Assembly (NCBI RefSeq): GCF_963662255.1
Contig: NC_085049.1
Coordinates: forward strand, 52,995,158-53,059,157
Source: Cinclus cinclus
Taxonomy: Eukaryota > Chordata > Aves > Passeriformes > Cinclidae
Length of the DNA: 64,000 bases
Direction: 5' to 3'
Position 1 is the stretch's first letter; every line of letters begins with the position of its first letter. The position numbers and the translations under genes were made by a program. The notes under the pieces were generated by a model. It was not told the origin of the DNA. It ran no database searches and saw only the letters and a list, made by a program, of their open reading frames with translations. Positions 50,329-64,000 of this stretch are shown in pieces.

Positions 50329-53300
50329 GAATCTCATAAAAATGCATGTTCAGGATTTAATCCAGAAAATCCATAATTGGTGAGAAAAGCATAGTAGTTC
50401 ATTGGTCTACTCTATGGGAATTATTATTGAACAGAGTTTGCAAGCCTAGAATCTTAAATTGGAAACCTGAGCATGATAATGGGGGTGTGATAATGTCCAA
50501 TTGCAATTATCCAAGGAGAGAGAGTTCACTGAGGTGAGCCTACATCAAACATCCAGCACCTTGAATCTCAGCAAGATTTGAATCCTTTTACACTTCCCTA
50601 TCTTCTATTTTACTCCTACATCTGCAGTTTTGAATATTCAAACAGAAGCTGAGAGAGGGAGTACATTATTTTGGGCTACTGGTTTAGTTTGAAGTTGTCA
50701 ATCAGCCTACAGTCAGTGCAGAATAAGTGAAGATAAACACTGCCACAATCTGAAAAAAAGTACTCATCACTGTTGGTGCAAAATTAATCTATACAAAATA
50801 ATCCCAAATGAAATGTCAATAGTTCTCAGATTGTGTATTAAATTTTGGTTTGTGTTGACTTCCTCATGGGGTTCCGCAGCAATGTAAACAGAATTCCACA
50901 TGGTGCTTAAGTAACAATGACTTCCCACAAACTCACTTTTCTTACAGTTTCCTCAAGGTCAATAGAAATTTGCCTGCAGTGTATTAAAAAAAATGCAATT
51001 TTGTTTTGCTTTCTCTGTATCCTTCACACAACTGGATTTAGTCTTAACACTCCAAAGCTGCTACTCATATCAAACAGGAACATCTGCACATGCTCAGTCT
51101 CTTGTCAACAAAATAAAGTCAACCTTCAGAAACTGAGCAAAGAAAACTGTAAAAAATCACACATATCCAGTAGCTCTTATGTTATCATCAGTTCTGGAAG
51201 AAATATAAGAAAATTTATAGAACACTTCTAAATAAATTAAAATTTCCCAAAGATTTTGAGATATGAAGATGCTTATACAAAAACTTGGGAATTAAATTTT
51301 CAAAGCAGTGTCATTGTCAAGTTGTTGAGAATTGGGTAGAATATTACCTTCTCTATTTTAACAAGGAAAGGTGATTTTTCAGAAGATTAGATGTCACAGT
51401 GACTTCAGGTAAGATGATGGCTGAAGTTTGGCCTGGGTGGTGCCATGTTGATGTGGTGGCCACCTGTTTGATTTTTTTTTTTGGCACTGTGATGGAATCA
51501 CTTGTAAGAAACCATGCTGAACTGCATAAAGGTAAGTGGAATGCTTTAAAACTGGAAAATACTAGATTATCAAGATAGGGAAAAAAATACATAAAATGCA
51601 TTTATTTTGAGAAAAGTGTTTGCTAAGAGGGCACCTCATATTCAATGTGAAATTTCTGTTCAGAAAGAGAAGAAGTAAATATAGAATTTTATGACATCTC
51701 AGGGTGCTGTAATATCTCTTTTAGCTGGTTGCTTTTCTGCGGAATTTTGGGTCTTGAAAAACACCATACACTGGGTATTTTCTAGCTGTTTTTTTAAAGC
51801 TGGATTATATTTTTTTATGTTAATTTAGGAGAATATTATTTTTCCAATTCTTAATCATTGTTGATGCTGCTGTTCATTAATTTTCTGCTTTGTACTTGCT
51901 TACAATTATGATTCAAGCAGTTTTTAAAAATAATTAGCATACATTTGTTTGATAAGTTTGTTAGCTGTATGTGACACAGAACATTCTTATGCATCTGTTT
52001 GAATATGTAATAATTATTCTTTCAAACACAAGATTAATTTTTCAGTGCTGGTAAAGCAAATTATTCTATTGTAATTAGTAGAAATCAGACAAAGATGTTA
52101 TATCAATCTGAAAAGTCTGAGCTGCTCTTTTGAGGGCAAAGAGTAGTGAACAATGCACAGTCTGCATCATCCTTGTTATGGAAGATAGTGCTTCTACCTA
52201 GGCAGTGAACTCTGCCAGAAGCAAATCCGCTGAAACCTAAACCCTTTGCAGAAGAGAAGTAATTGTTAAGGATAAAGGACGAGCAGCACTGTCATTGCAG
52301 GTATAACTGAAAGGTGGTCCCTTGATTTATGTTACCACAGTGTGAAGTTGGAATTGTTCCATGAAGTTTAATTTCTTGTACAAATAATTTTCTTGTTGAA
52401 TTGAATTATTATTGGGCATGTGCCCAAGTCAAGATTGCATTTGGGCAGGATTAGATCCTTTCAGAACTTTCTGTGAAAGTGTTTTAATAAGAAATCCACT
52501 TATTTCTAGTTAGATCCATATTCTTGTCCTACCACCCATAAGCAAAATATCTGATGAGTGAAATAGCTATATACTTAATGTCAAGGTTTTGCTTAGACTT
52601 GTTTGTAAGATTTTAATTTTAAAACTTTTTGGTATAATTTTAAATGGTGACAGAACGTGTTTCTGAAGGTTTGATATTAAAGTGGATAGTGCTGTTTCTA
52701 ACATGTAATATCAGCTTCAGAAAGAAATCCTTATATTTTCACTGAATGTCTTCTGGAATTCCAAAATGAACCGATATAAGTTGATCCTCCAGAATTGCTT
52801 GCTGTGTGAATCTTCTGTTGGCCTTATTTCAATACTTTGATGTGCATTGAAATAACAAGGCACTTTTAGCTCCAAACTACAATCAACTAAATTATGTATC
52901 AGTATAATCATAGTAAATCAACAAGGTTCTGTTGATACAAATACAAAAGTGCCTTAAATATCGAACAGAATCCCTTCACATGACCTTAGAGTTCATCTCA
53001 CAGTTGGTTTTTTTTTTTTTTACTTTTGTCTTCTGCAGTGCAGGGATTCTAAGCTACTCTGTTGTTGAACCATTTTGAGCAGTACCCTGCTTCTTAGTAC
53101 TAGGTTGTGTGAAAGAAATAAATTTATATAATCCTATTCAGCCTTGCCTCTTGACAGAGATATACTTCAGGGGAAGATCAATGTTCACATTTTTTGAAGT
53201 CAATAATCTTTATGTAACTTTCTGTGCTTTGAAGGAAAAGGATCATTGCCATTTCCACTTGCATTTAAAAATTATCTTCTCACTAAGGTTATAGCACTTT

Positions 53301-54142
53301 ACTGTTAGGCTTTGACCTGCTAAACAGCCATAAACTTTGATACTGTAAAGTGCAGCTTCTACTTGCTGATAGTAGGAGGTGGAAAATATGTCCATTCCAT
53401 GTTTTCAAATACAATCCCTTATAAATCAACGGAACTGACTGTATATATGGAATACAGAATTTTGTCCTTAATTAAAATGAATGTATTTAAAAAATCTGAG
53501 AGTACAGGACTTAAAGAAAATGTTTATTTGCCTATTGGCTCCAGTGCAGCAATTCATATATAGGTCAGGAAGTGACTATTTGTTGTCACTATTTTTTATT
53601 CTATCTGAAATGAGAGACTAAGTGCTGCCAGTTATGTTTTCTGACTAATACCATGCCTGCTCAGCTACAGGAGTTGAGAATGTGTCTGAATAATGAAATA
53701 TTTCCCGTGCTCAAAATCAAGCAGGTGGTTTAGTACCTTCATGAGTCAGATGTCATAACAGAAAGCACTATAACTCTTAGGGCTTGTTGGCATGTCTGTA
53801 GGTAGGCTCAGCCAAGAGGACAAAAAAGGAAAGGACTTCTCAGTCCAGGAAGATTGTTGGCAGCATAATGTGGGAGCTTACCCTGTCTCTGACTATGCTG
53901 TGCTGGAAGATTAATGGTTATTTTATTTTGATTGCCTTCAAGTAAGGAACTGTGCTACAGATTCTTTAAGAATGGATAAAAGTGTGTATGTGAGTACCTG
54001 TATAAATGCTCAGTTATATGCAAAATGCACACACATACAGAATCTCATAAGTGGCTCTGCTCCTAAGGGGATTAATAAGAAAATAAACAAAAGTCTCATC
54101 CGTCTTTCTCTGCACCTTTCAGCTATCACCTCTCAATCAACC

Positions 54143-54171
54143 TTTTTTTTTCTTTTTTTTTTGGGGGGTGG
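54143..54171. repeat. T tract joined to a G run
   Basis: Two T runs (9 and 10 bases) separated by one C and followed directly by GGGGGGTGGG. A low-complexity junction prone to slippage. Confidence 0.9.
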
Positions 54172-55212
54172 GTGTAATATTTTTTCATTACAAAGTAAAT
54201 AAAACTAATTAAGAGCAGCTAACAACAAAGTAGGAATATTAAGAATTGTAAACCTTGTGTCCTTGTAAACATTTTTCAAGATATTTATCATTAGGAATTT
54301 TCTTAATGAGAGAGTGCTGTACAAAGTACATCTGATAAATTCTTATAGTTAAAAGGAAGTGAAAAAAAAATTATTTTATGGTTTCTGAGAACTGTGTTTT
54401 CCACTACTCTTTTATTTACATGTCTCAAAGCGCATACATAGACAGAAAAGGGCTTAAAATTCGTTCCTAAGGTCTTCAAACCCAACAGTTTATTCTTACT
54501 TTAGAAAGCAGAAGCTTTATTCACAGCTCAGAGGAAGAGTAAACCACAGTACTCTCTGGGAGAAATCAGTTATCATGATTTTGTGGCTGAGCTGGCTAAT
54601 CACACATATGAGAAAAGAGAGGTTCATTGTAGCAGTTACGCATTGTCTGGATGTTGTGCCCCAGGTAAGGCTTCAGGGGCATCCACAGACACTTGCCACA
54701 GCCAAATTCCTGTAGCCAAACAAGAGGGTGGAATGATCCTTTTGCAATTTTCTTTGCTCCGAACACAACGGAGGACTCCTATATTAGATTCTCACGTTCA
54801 GAGTGCAGTGCTTACTTGTATTGCAGCATGACTTTCTTCTGGTGCCCCACCACCTGTCACTGCCAGGTTGGTTAGCTGCCAAAGGGCACTTATAACAGCC
54901 TGGAAAGGTGTATTGGAAAACAGAGCTTCATGTTTGTAAGTGTGACTTGACAGGAAGTATTGTTTTAAAAAATCTGGCTGCCTGGGGACGAGCAGCTACT
55001 GGGTTGTACCAGGAAAATCCTTAACTGTTCTCTAATGGCCATAGATATTGCAAGTTCACAAGGTTGGTGAACTTCCTTAATGTCAGTAATGTACACCTAA
55101 AACATATGTAGAGAGTCAAATGTCATTGTACACCCATTTGATGTGCTTTATATTATACCCATGACTAATGAGTTATGCATTATTATGCCAATAAATAATT
55201 GGAACAATAAGT

Positions 55213-55281
55213 GCTGTATCGATGGTTCAGCTCAATGATCTTAGGAGTCTTTTCCAACCTTAATGATCCTATGATTCTATT
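55213..55281 (+). mobile_element. CR1 LINE 3' tail, plus orientation
   Basis: The segment matches the CR1 3' end: a 'gatggttcagctcaatgatctta' type start, then GGAGTCTTTTCCAACCTTAA, then TGATCCTATGATTCTATTCT. Only about 70 bp is recognisable; the copy is either severely 5'-truncated or its older part has decayed. Confidence 0.85.
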
Positions 55282-58200
55282 CTGAATTAGCTGAAAAAGT
55301 CATTACTTACAGAATAAGCTAATAGTGACAACCATGGTTAGCCTGTTGGGTGTTCAGCTGAGATACTCAGAAAAAAAGTAATTCACTGAAAATGAGAACA
55401 GGAAGACCATCCTCTCTGAAAATGGAGCAGCTCTGAGGTGCTCCACATTAGGCAGGAATAAATCTAGATGTCTCAGGGAGTTAGATACTTTGCAGTTCTA
55501 TTTGTTTTGGGGTTTGTTTTCTTTTTTTTTTTCCTTCTTACATGAGCTGCACCTGGGATCACTATATAGAATCACTAAATACATGCCCAGAGCGTAATAG
55601 CAGAAGGCAGTAAGTTCACTCCAAGTCCTCAAGAATTTGAAATGAACTACTCTACCTTCTTCTCTGTGTTTTTATCTCCTTAATTGACCTTTATGTTGTT
55701 TTTAAATATTTAATACCTATCTGAATTTAATTTAACCTACAACAAATAAGACTGTAAAAAAAAAGAAACTCATATTTGTACTATTACACTAATAGGCTTA
55801 ATGACAATGATCCACTAACATCTGCAATCATAAAATAAAAACTTCATTATCATTTCAATACAGTTAATACAAAACCTCAGGTTCGCCAGTACACCAGCTG
55901 TGTCCTGGTGCTCAACAACACAAAACAGCAATTCATGCAAAATTACCAGTCTTTGTTACTGACTCTTTTTCCTGGCTCCAGTCCCAAAATATTCCTGCTG
56001 TTCAGGTCTTTTGTTTCCTCTCACTGGAAGCCTTTTATTTTCTAGGAGAATATAAAAGATCATCTCCAAGAATGACTCCAGTAGCTGTCTCACCTCCAGT
56101 GTCATGCCTCTAGCTCTTTATTCCTCAGAGTTAAAAGACTCAAGTTTTTGGTTAAAGGTCTCTGCTAGTTTGGATGAAGTGCTTCTTTGTACAGTGCTGC
56201 TGACATTGCTCTAGACATGTCGACAATATTCTCTAGAACCTCTAATCACCTTGGAAATTTAGAGCATTAGGAAAAAATATTCATTTAACAATGATATTTT
56301 CTGACATTCCTTTAAGAATGGAAAATGCTCAGAAGAGCAAATCAACCAGTATCTAATGCTTGTCTGTGAATTAGTGTTTAGCAAGAAACTTGTGGCCTTA
56401 ATCACAGGCAAGGCCTGAACATGTTGGGCAAGGTGCACGCCTGTCCTTTATACTAGGAAAAGTTCCTCAGGAGTTTCCCACTTATAGACATTACAAAGGC
56501 AAAAGACCAAGAGGAGATAGAGGTTCAGGATTAATCCAGGATTTTGTCCTGGATTTGAGCCAGTAATTCCAAACTAGTCCTGTTGCACTAGACCTACAAG
56601 TCATTAGAATCAGCTTTCCAGCATGCGCTGCCCTGGAGAGGTGACAATGATTGATGAGTCTGTGGTACTGAAATATCATTCATATCCCTCTCAGATAACT
56701 TCTCATCTCTACCAAGTAGCCAGCCAGAATAAGAACAGCTTATGTTTTGGACTGTTGTGTTACCCTTGTGTTTCCTCTCCATCTCACTCCGTTGACTGAG
56801 GCAACTGTGTGTTTGCAAACTGAGATAATGGGTGTCTTTCTACCAGTTCTTTTGGGAGGGGAGAAAGGGCAAAGGAAGTAAAAATGTTTGCCTGTCAGTT
56901 GTCTGCATTTGTTATTCCCCAAAGCCTACTGAGAATGTAAAAAGATGAACGAACATCTCAGATAATGCCTTATTATCTAGCAGACCACATATCTCAAACA
57001 GCCATTATGAGATTCAGCACTGGTAGATGACTGTACAGTCTAAAATAATTATCCATTATGAGAGGATTGGCATCTTTCCTGGAAGCATCCTGCATTGTAC
57101 CTTGGTAGAAAGAGGACACAAACTGCCTTAGATCAATGTTCTGGCTACACACTGTTTTTATTTTGGGAAGCACAAGTGTTTCCATGTCCCATGGTACTCT
57201 GACTAATAGCGTCCAAATGGACAATCTTTTAAGAACACAAGTTTCCCAGGTGACAGGATACGTGTCTCTTTAGAATGATCATTTAATCACTCATTAGGAA
57301 GGAGAATAAAGGCAGCCCACTGGTGTCTGGAGCACAAGAGTCTGTAAATAGTGTAGTTTTCTCACTAGGTACGTGAAATTACTTGAGATGTTTAAAGGTG
57401 TTTTAATCTCATTGGGAAGTGAATAACACTGTGTTTTGATATTACTTCTAAAATAAGTATCAGAATTGTGTTTGGACAAGTAACATGTCTGTGAAATGGG
57501 CAAAACATTTGTGACTTGAACCAATGAAGGGTGGGGAGCCACATGCTATACTGCAGTCAGCCATTGTTCTGTTAGACAAATCACTTCCTCAGTGTTATCT
57601 CCTCCTGTCATTCCCTATCTTGCTTATTTGTATTGCAGACTCCTTACAGCAAGACACATTTCCTAGTAAGTGTCTGGGCAATGGCAAATATTTACTCCTT
57701 GTTCGTTGTGTTGATGTTTTCTGATCTAAAGTGACTCTTATGGATCAGGTTCAAGGGTAAACTGCACAGTGCTTTTAGTGCTACGGAAAAAATTCAAGTG
57801 TGTCTGCACTGAAAATGTACTCCAGTCCATATATCACTAGTACTCTGTAAAAATCTAGAGTTATAAATTTGGCTTTTGAGGTCCTGTTTTGTGAAAAACC
57901 CTGAATGGTTCTTTTTGTTGCTGTGTATAGAGAATTTTTCATTTTAGCTAAGTTAATATTTTCAAGACTGCAATAATTTATCACAATGTCCAAGATTATA
58001 AATCTTTAATTATGAGAACTTCTGTTAATTTTTATATTTAAGAAATAAAGTCCAGGAGATGGCCCACCCCAAACCAGTGCTGGACTTGTTATGCAACAAA
58101 TGTGGGATTTTTCATTTTTTAGATACCAAATTAAAACTTTTGTGAAAAAGACAACTTAATGCTGCAACAATGAATTGCAGAAATGAAAGATTTAAAAGGG

Positions 58201-61200
58201 GTTTTGTCAGTTTGATTCAAGATTCTCAGACCAAATAATTTGGTTAACAGCTTTATGACTGTTCCATTCTGCTATCATTGCTATGTCTAAAGGTCAATCT
58301 CTTTACCCCATAATACAGATTTATTTTGTTTGCATAGCTGATTCAGTCTTTCCTTCCTGAGTCAGATGTAACAATCTCCCTTTGACCTTCTCTGTAGGTG
58401 TTGTAGACAAAATCCTGCACAAGTTGTTAAGAGCGACCATGCACAGACTTTCCACTTTGACTATGGCTTCAATAGAAGTAAGAGAAAGAGTCCAGTGGCA
58501 GCATAAGGATATGGCAACATCCCACACGACTGGGACACTCTTCTGAGCTCTTGGGAAATAATGATTTCTCTCCTAGGAAAACAGTGCAACTGCTTAAAGC
58601 ATTACTTAGGTAGAGATTAGCACTTTGAAATACCAGGTATTTGATAATCTTTGCATAGACCAAAGAGACAGCTTGATAGATGACTATTCTGATGTCAGTC
58701 TGTCATGATGACTCTCAACAAAGTTGATATTTATCCTCTTTTTTTCACAATTTCTATTCTATAATAGTAATAAGACAGTAAATAGAGTGTTTTCAACCAA
58801 TGGAAACAGTGGAAATCACTTAGTCTCCATTTGTGTTTCCAGATTAAAGGTCAAAACAATTGCTTAGATATACCATGGACTTTCACTGTCCAGTCTCTTC
58901 AGCAAATCCCAGGCAGCTCCAGTTTTTGACTGAATGAGGTAATTTTCTTTCAAATGGTGCCCATAATTCAGATGATGACCTCAAAATATGAATCTAAGCC
59001 TGCTGTTCAGGAAAGATGGGTAATTCAGCATAAACCAATGAAAACCAAATAGTTTTTCTTTTCTGTGTGATTGGCACTAAGGTTCTGTTATGAGAAACAT
59101 AAATTTTAGGTATTATTAGTTTAGGATTTGGGACAGCTGAATTCAATTTCCTGTAATACCTGTCATGTCCACTGGGCTACTTGACTAGCGTAGATCCAAG
59201 GAAAGACTTTGTTGCCCTGCAAGGCATCATCCAGGCATACAAAGTGCAGAGTTTGTTTTCTGGTAGCAGTTAGGCTTCCTATGTAGTGACCAGTTATAAA
59301 TGAGATATAAAGTAGTTTCCCTATTAAGGACAAAGACTTAGGCATCTGACAGAACTTTAGATCTTTGGTGCCTGAGTCAGTGTGGCAGACAAAAGCTTTC
59401 ATTCATTCAAGTAGTGCCCAGAGAAAGGTGCCTAAATTTCTGTAAAAGAACAGGGCAGTTTTCTTTATTCTTTTTTTTTGTTGTTTGTTTCTTTGTTTGT
59501 TTCTTTCTGTGTCCTACAGAATAAAAATGATAAATCAAACCATAAACCCCTCAGTGGCTATCATCTTCTCCAAGTTTAGATTTTAAGACAGCATGAGTGC
59601 AATTACTTAAATCTTTGAGAAAGTCTACCTTTTAAGAGTGAAAACCTACCACAAGGTTTCCAGAAGATGCTTTTTTTCATGTCTTCAATTTTCCTCAGCT
59701 CTTTAGATGAAATATCTGGGTGAATGTTGTCAGGTGTTTTATATTACTGTGATTCTGCTGTATTTTTACACTCATTGGTTCATACTGATAATCTTGGTAA
59801 GTATATCTGTACCTTTTGCTTCAGCAAGGCAAGCCTTTTCTTTGTGGTCATGAGTCCTGAAGAACACAGGAAAATCTTAAACCATCTTTGTTATAACTCA
59901 CTGTGTGCTTGCCAAAGCCATCCTAGTATGATTCCAAGCAAAAGATCAGTTGATATTTTCAGCTTGTTATGTCTTACCCATTTTCTGAGGCTGTTGCAGG
60001 TTGTCTAATTTGCAAGTGCATCTCAAAGCACCTAGTAAATTCAGATTATTATAGCAACAGAGCAGCCCAAAATGTTTTCCAAAGCATTTCTCTGGTGCAG
60101 CAACCTTCCTTGTTCTGAGTACTGCTGGAGTTTCTTGTCTTCCATTCTGCCACCTCCCACCATGTCCTCCCCATTCTTCTGCCTGAGGGCAAAAGGTGTG
60201 GGAAGGGGTGAAGAGAGAAAGTTTATCCTATACCTGTTTTGAACAATATATACATTGTCTACTTCTTGTGGATGTTAACACTTTTGTTTTAGCACTATCC
60301 CTTGATAAGGCAGTTTCAGCATTCAGAGGCATGGGCAAATCACAGTTCCACAGTGCATATAAATACCAGAACAGCTGGACATGAAATCTTTAGCTTCCAT
60401 ATTTCTGTAAGTAGCCAGTTCCTGGAACCACCTCACAGAAAGGACATCTTTGTTGCAGGGGTGTTCCAGCAAGTGAAACCTGGTTGCAGTGAGTTCCTGA
60501 TCCTGAGCTAAATAATTGCAAAGCAGTGGGTACTGAATAGAAAAACTGTCCAGGGATTTGTTCCAATGGAACCACTGAGAGTCAAGTACTTCTGACCAGT
60601 AGTCCTATGCTGTGCATCCGATGTGTTAGTCATAAAGATCATCTGGAAAAGATACAGATTTTGTAAGCAATATGATATGCTGGAAAAGCTTGCTAACATC
60701 AGTATGTGAAGAACCTGACTTAGCCTTCCAGTTCATTCAAAATTCCTTATTTTGAGACTGTCATATATGAACAAACTAGTGGATTTCAATGTATATTTAC
60801 ACACAATTGCCTGTACTTCAAAAGATGCATATATTACATTATTATTTAATGTCACTAGCTATGACTAAGCTTTGATCTTACTATTGGCCTGCATATTTTT
60901 TATTCAAGTCTTTCTTGCTTAGAGATGGACCCTGATTTCTAATAGGCTCATTTATTCTATTCACAGTACCAGCAAATAGATATGAATACATATGAAGTGG
61001 AAGAAATGTTTTTTTTCTGTGGCTGAATAAAGGATTTTTCGAACTGTGGGTCTGAGGAAACAGTGGAAACTGATAGAACACGGAAAGGAAGGCCCATTTT
61101 AAGTGAGCTTGTAAGATCTTGCATGCCCAGCGCTTGATGAAAATATGCTTTTGTATACTGCATGCTTGGTATGCATTAGCTCCTGTCACATGGAGGGACA

Positions 61201-63194
61201 TAAATGGGCTCCAACATTTTCTGGATAATGGCAGTTCTGCAAAAATAGGTTAGCTTTTTCTGCTAAAATCCTGCATGGATATCAGATTTTTCCACTGCAT
61301 TTCTGTGTACATTCATGTCAGTAATGTAGATTACTGACAAAAAGAAAATGTTAAGCAGGGAGTCCATTGGTATTTATGTTAGAACCCATTTGTATTATGT
61401 TGGAGAAAGGATTGGTAGTCATGGAAGAAAGAGAGAAACCCCTTTCAAAAGAGGTCTGTCACAGAGCACACATATTAACCTGCCTGTTTCGTTATTATCC
61501 CTGCTTTAAGCAACATTAGCAGGTATATTGTCCACCTGTGAATATCAAAACATAGAAATAAAGAGATTATATTAGATATTTCTTGGAACTGAGACTAATT
61601 TTTGGTCTCCTTTTGCTACCTTTAAGGAGACCTTGTTCATGAATATGGTTTGTGGGCAATAGGAAATTTAATTTAAAAATAATTAATTTTATTGCATCTT
61701 GCTCTTGCTATCTTTTGTTCAATCAGGTAGGAATTAAATGACACAGAGAGGGAAGATTCAGATTTTGCTCAGATATATTAATCCTGCTTATTGTCAGATT
61801 CCCATCTGACTTTTTCCCATGAGTCCAAGGTCTGGTGATTTCTTTAGAATCCTCCCCTTTTAAAAATTCTGCCCACCAAAAGGAGTAGAAAACATATTGC
61901 TATATTCATTAATTACTCACAGTAAATGAACACAGGTCAACTTTTTGTCAATATTTATGTTCGTTTTTTGTTACAAACCTTGTCACCTACTGAGCTTTTG
62001 TAATTAATTAAATAAAAGGGGACCAGAGGATTATCAAGAAGTATTCCCAACCAGAAAAGAATCCAACTTCATCATGTCAGCACCTCAGCTCTATTTTGCA
62101 GTTTTCATGACACAGTATCTACAAATTTGTGTTGCATGCCCTTCATTTTTCCAGCCACAACACTCATATTTATGACAGCATAGATTTCCCATTGGAACAG
62201 ATGGTATACTGCAGCAGAATTTATTAAAGCTTCATTTCCCAGATCCTTTTCTGTAGCACTTTTGGTCATTCCCCTCCTTTTCCTAACGTGACAGATCATT
62301 GTAAGTCTCTGATGCTGAAATTAGCACAAAGACGTATGGTTCCCTGCAAATCTACTCTGCATAAATAATCATTCAGATTGCTGACCTTCTAAGGCTCCTA
62401 GCTGGCACTCACACAGCAAAGCTTGTAATTTCTCCTACTTGGTGCTGCTCCACCATTTCCTTATCCTGACTTCTATGCTCTTATTCATCTCCCATGCCTG
62501 TCATTAGAGAAAATAATCAGCTGGGGCTTAGGAATATTAACATTCTGCATCTTATATGTAAGTATCTTGGCTTAGTAAGAAGACAGGTATCAAAAAAAGG
62601 ATGTGACTCAACAAAATTAGGCCAAGTTAAAAGTGTTCAAGTTTTTGGGAAGTATTAGAATTTCAGTTTTTCCATTGTAATAGATGGGTGAAATGTAGGT
62701 CAAATGCATCAGACATCTTTGTAAGCACTTGCTTTAATGGTTTCCTTGATAATTTTTGTCTCTCTTGTCACATGGTGAAAGACGGTTCAAATCAGTCCAT
62801 GCAGACCACTTGCAATAGACAAGGGAAGATGGACAGGCCAATCCTGCAAAATGAAGGGAAGGATGGTGGCATTCGCTTTTGCCTTGGGCCAATTTCCTCC
62901 TGGATGTACATTGCAGGCAGGCAGAAATTGCACCCCTGTTAATAAGTACTGTGGCACATTTTATAAGCAAGATGATACACATGGAGGTGAAATTCTTAAA
63001 ATCACAGGGCACCAAAAGGCCAACCTAGGACTGAGTAGCAGCCTTGACTTTGAATTTCCCTCTTCTTGCCAGTTGAGTAACTGGGATTTATATATCTGCC
63101 TTTTTATTTTGAAAAAAAACAGAGCCACCTTCTGAAAACAATGTTTTGCTTATTCTCAGCAATTTCCTTTTAATGGCTCACAGCCCCTTCATTA
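55282..63194. other. Gene-less AT-rich stretch
   Basis: Nearly 8 kb with no recognised repeat apart from a T-rich TTTG/TTTC tract near 59468-59507. Open frames are below about 106 codons and lack recognisable domains. No CpG cluster is seen. Confidence 0.55.
59468..59507. repeat. T-rich (TTTG/TTTC)n tract
   Basis: A T run followed by alternating TTTG and TTTC units; low-complexity sequence. Confidence 0.85.
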
Positions 63195-63220
63195 AATATA
63201 TATATATGTATATGTATATG
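63195..63220. repeat. TA/TGTA microsatellite
   Basis: A short TA array with TGTA interruptions, about 60 bases upstream of the TATA-like element at 63280. Confidence 0.9.
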
Positions 63221-63279
63221 GGAATTTAAATGATCAGAGTTTTAAATTAGGTATCCCTTGGAGCTGTGAGGGGCCACTG

Positions 63280-63461
63280 TATAAATACATCACTGCTCAC
63301 AGGCGTGAGGGATGTAGCTGCTCCTTTGGATCTTTAAGAGGCTCTGCTGCTGACGCTGAGCCTGCTGCACACGCCTGCTGGCTCTCATCTCATGACGTAC
63401 ACAAAGCTCCGTGAGCACGGCTCTCTCTGCCCCTGCAGCTGCTCAGTGCATTGCTGAGCAG
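63280..63461 (+). promoter_or_regulatory. Promoter-like block: TATA box, CRE-like site, inverted repeat
   Basis: TATAAATA at 63280-63287 is followed by a sharply more GC-rich stretch with several CpGs (for example near 63303, 63353, 63372 and 63411). A CRE-like TGACGTA is at 63393-63399. A perfect 8-bp inverted repeat, CTGCTCAG (63439-63446) and CTGAGCAG (63454-63461), surrounds 7 bases. The order, a TATA element then GC-rich sequence on the plus strand, would suit a promoter and 5' untranslated leader pointing toward the right edge. No coding sequence follows before the window ends, so the target transcript, if any, is unknown. Confidence 0.35.
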
Positions 63462-64000
63462 AGAGATAATAGAGATCTCTGCTACTTATGTGATCTAGCT
63501 TTAAGTGTAAAAATAAACATGCACAAAAAAATTCAAATTGATCTGTCATGTTACACTTTCCTCCTGAACACCATTCCCTCACAATTGTTTTCCTCACATC
63601 TAATATATTTCCCTAAATTAGACACCATGTTTCTTGTTTTACATCACTAATTGTGTGCCACCAGGATTTGAATCCACAGCAAAAGATCAGCCAAACACAG
63701 AAATTATTATTTCTAATGTATTTCTAAATTTGCTTAGCTCTGAGCCTGATACCAAATTATTTTGAATATTGTCATTATTTGTTTTTAATAGACTTCATTT
63801 GCTTATCTACTCTGCCTAGAGAAGCCAGCCAGTAAAGGCTTGCCTATGTGCTTAATTCAACAGAATTGCTATTCACCTTAGATATATACTAAAATATTTC
63901 TCTTTCTGGCATTTCTGGGTACAGCTGCTAATAGGAAATTACAGTTACTGATACAGAAAGATTACTGATTTCAAAATCCCTGTCTTAGAATTCTTCTCAA
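63462..64000. other. Right edge, no gene seen
   Basis: AT-rich sequence resumes. A plus-strand frame of 79 codons (63411-63650) overlaps the promoter-like block but shows no domain I recognise. A first exon downstream of the promoter-like block could lie here or beyond the edge. Confidence 0.5.

Larger units (their letters stand above)
45794..55212. other. Gene-less AT-rich stretch with small simple repeats
   Basis: About 9.4 kb with no recognised exon or interspersed repeat. It holds a T-rich/(TTG)n tract at 47641-47686, the 8-bp triplet repeat at 48202-48225, an A14 run near 48969-48982, the (ATTT)n array at 50303-50328, a T run near 53008-53022 and a T-tract/G-run at 54143-54171. Open frames stay below about 105 codons. 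Confidence 0.55.

Noticed and set aside
1..64000. CRISPR arrays, operons, prokaryotic mobile elements or a defence-type gene cluster
   Set aside because: No evenly spaced repeat-spacer structure, no long open frames and no bacterial gene organisation. The CR1 and LTR content indicates a bird-like nuclear genome.

Overview
This 64 kb window looks like vertebrate nuclear DNA, and specifically bird (or close archosaur) DNA. The diagnostic content is four fragments of chicken-repeat-1 (CR1) LINEs, two of them with the family's short-motif 3' end (variants of ATTCTATG), plus two copies of an LTR family that I associate with avian ERVL-like retroviruses. The rest is AT-rich, CpG-poor, mostly single-copy DNA scattered with short microsatellites. 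Nothing bacterial, phage or plasmid is present: there are no operons, no ribosome-binding-site spacing and no long open frames.

I recognise no protein-coding gene. The longest open frames are about 150 codons (minus strand near 30.0-30.5 kb and 43.9-44.4 kb). They have no recognisable domain, and frames of that size are expected by chance in this much AT-rich sequence. The window is best read as intergenic or deep-intronic DNA.

Layout. 0-13 kb: single-copy AT-rich DNA with an (ATT)n array, an A-rich tract and an 11-base G run. 13.3-13.9 kb: an old plus-strand CR1. 14-25 kb: single-copy DNA with a TA-rich microsatellite and a striking 51-bp tandem duplication near 20.3 kb. 25.3-25.7 kb: a minus-strand CR1 lacking its 3' tail. 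27.1-27.65 kb: a decayed minus-strand LTR. 30.2-30.5 kb: the one CpG-island-like block, followed by a weak minus-strand exon candidate and a 10-bp inverted repeat. 32.5 kb: a 154-bp T-free low-complexity tract. 36.0-36.2 kb: clustered T runs, one looking like the tail of a retroposed minus-strand transcript. 39.2-39.96 kb: the best preserved CR1. 45.2-45.8 kb: a solo LTR with TG...CA ends and a perfect 5-bp target duplication. 55.2 kb: a CR1 tail. 63.2-63.5 kb: a TATA-bearing, promoter-like block with a CRE-like site and a perfect 8-bp inverted repeat.

The items most worth checking are the CpG-rich block at 30 kb, the promoter-like block at 63.3 kb, the 51-bp duplication carrying two copies of a splice-site-flanked 8-base segment, and the poly(A)-tail signature at 36.1 kb. 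I found no evidence of a new multi-gene system.
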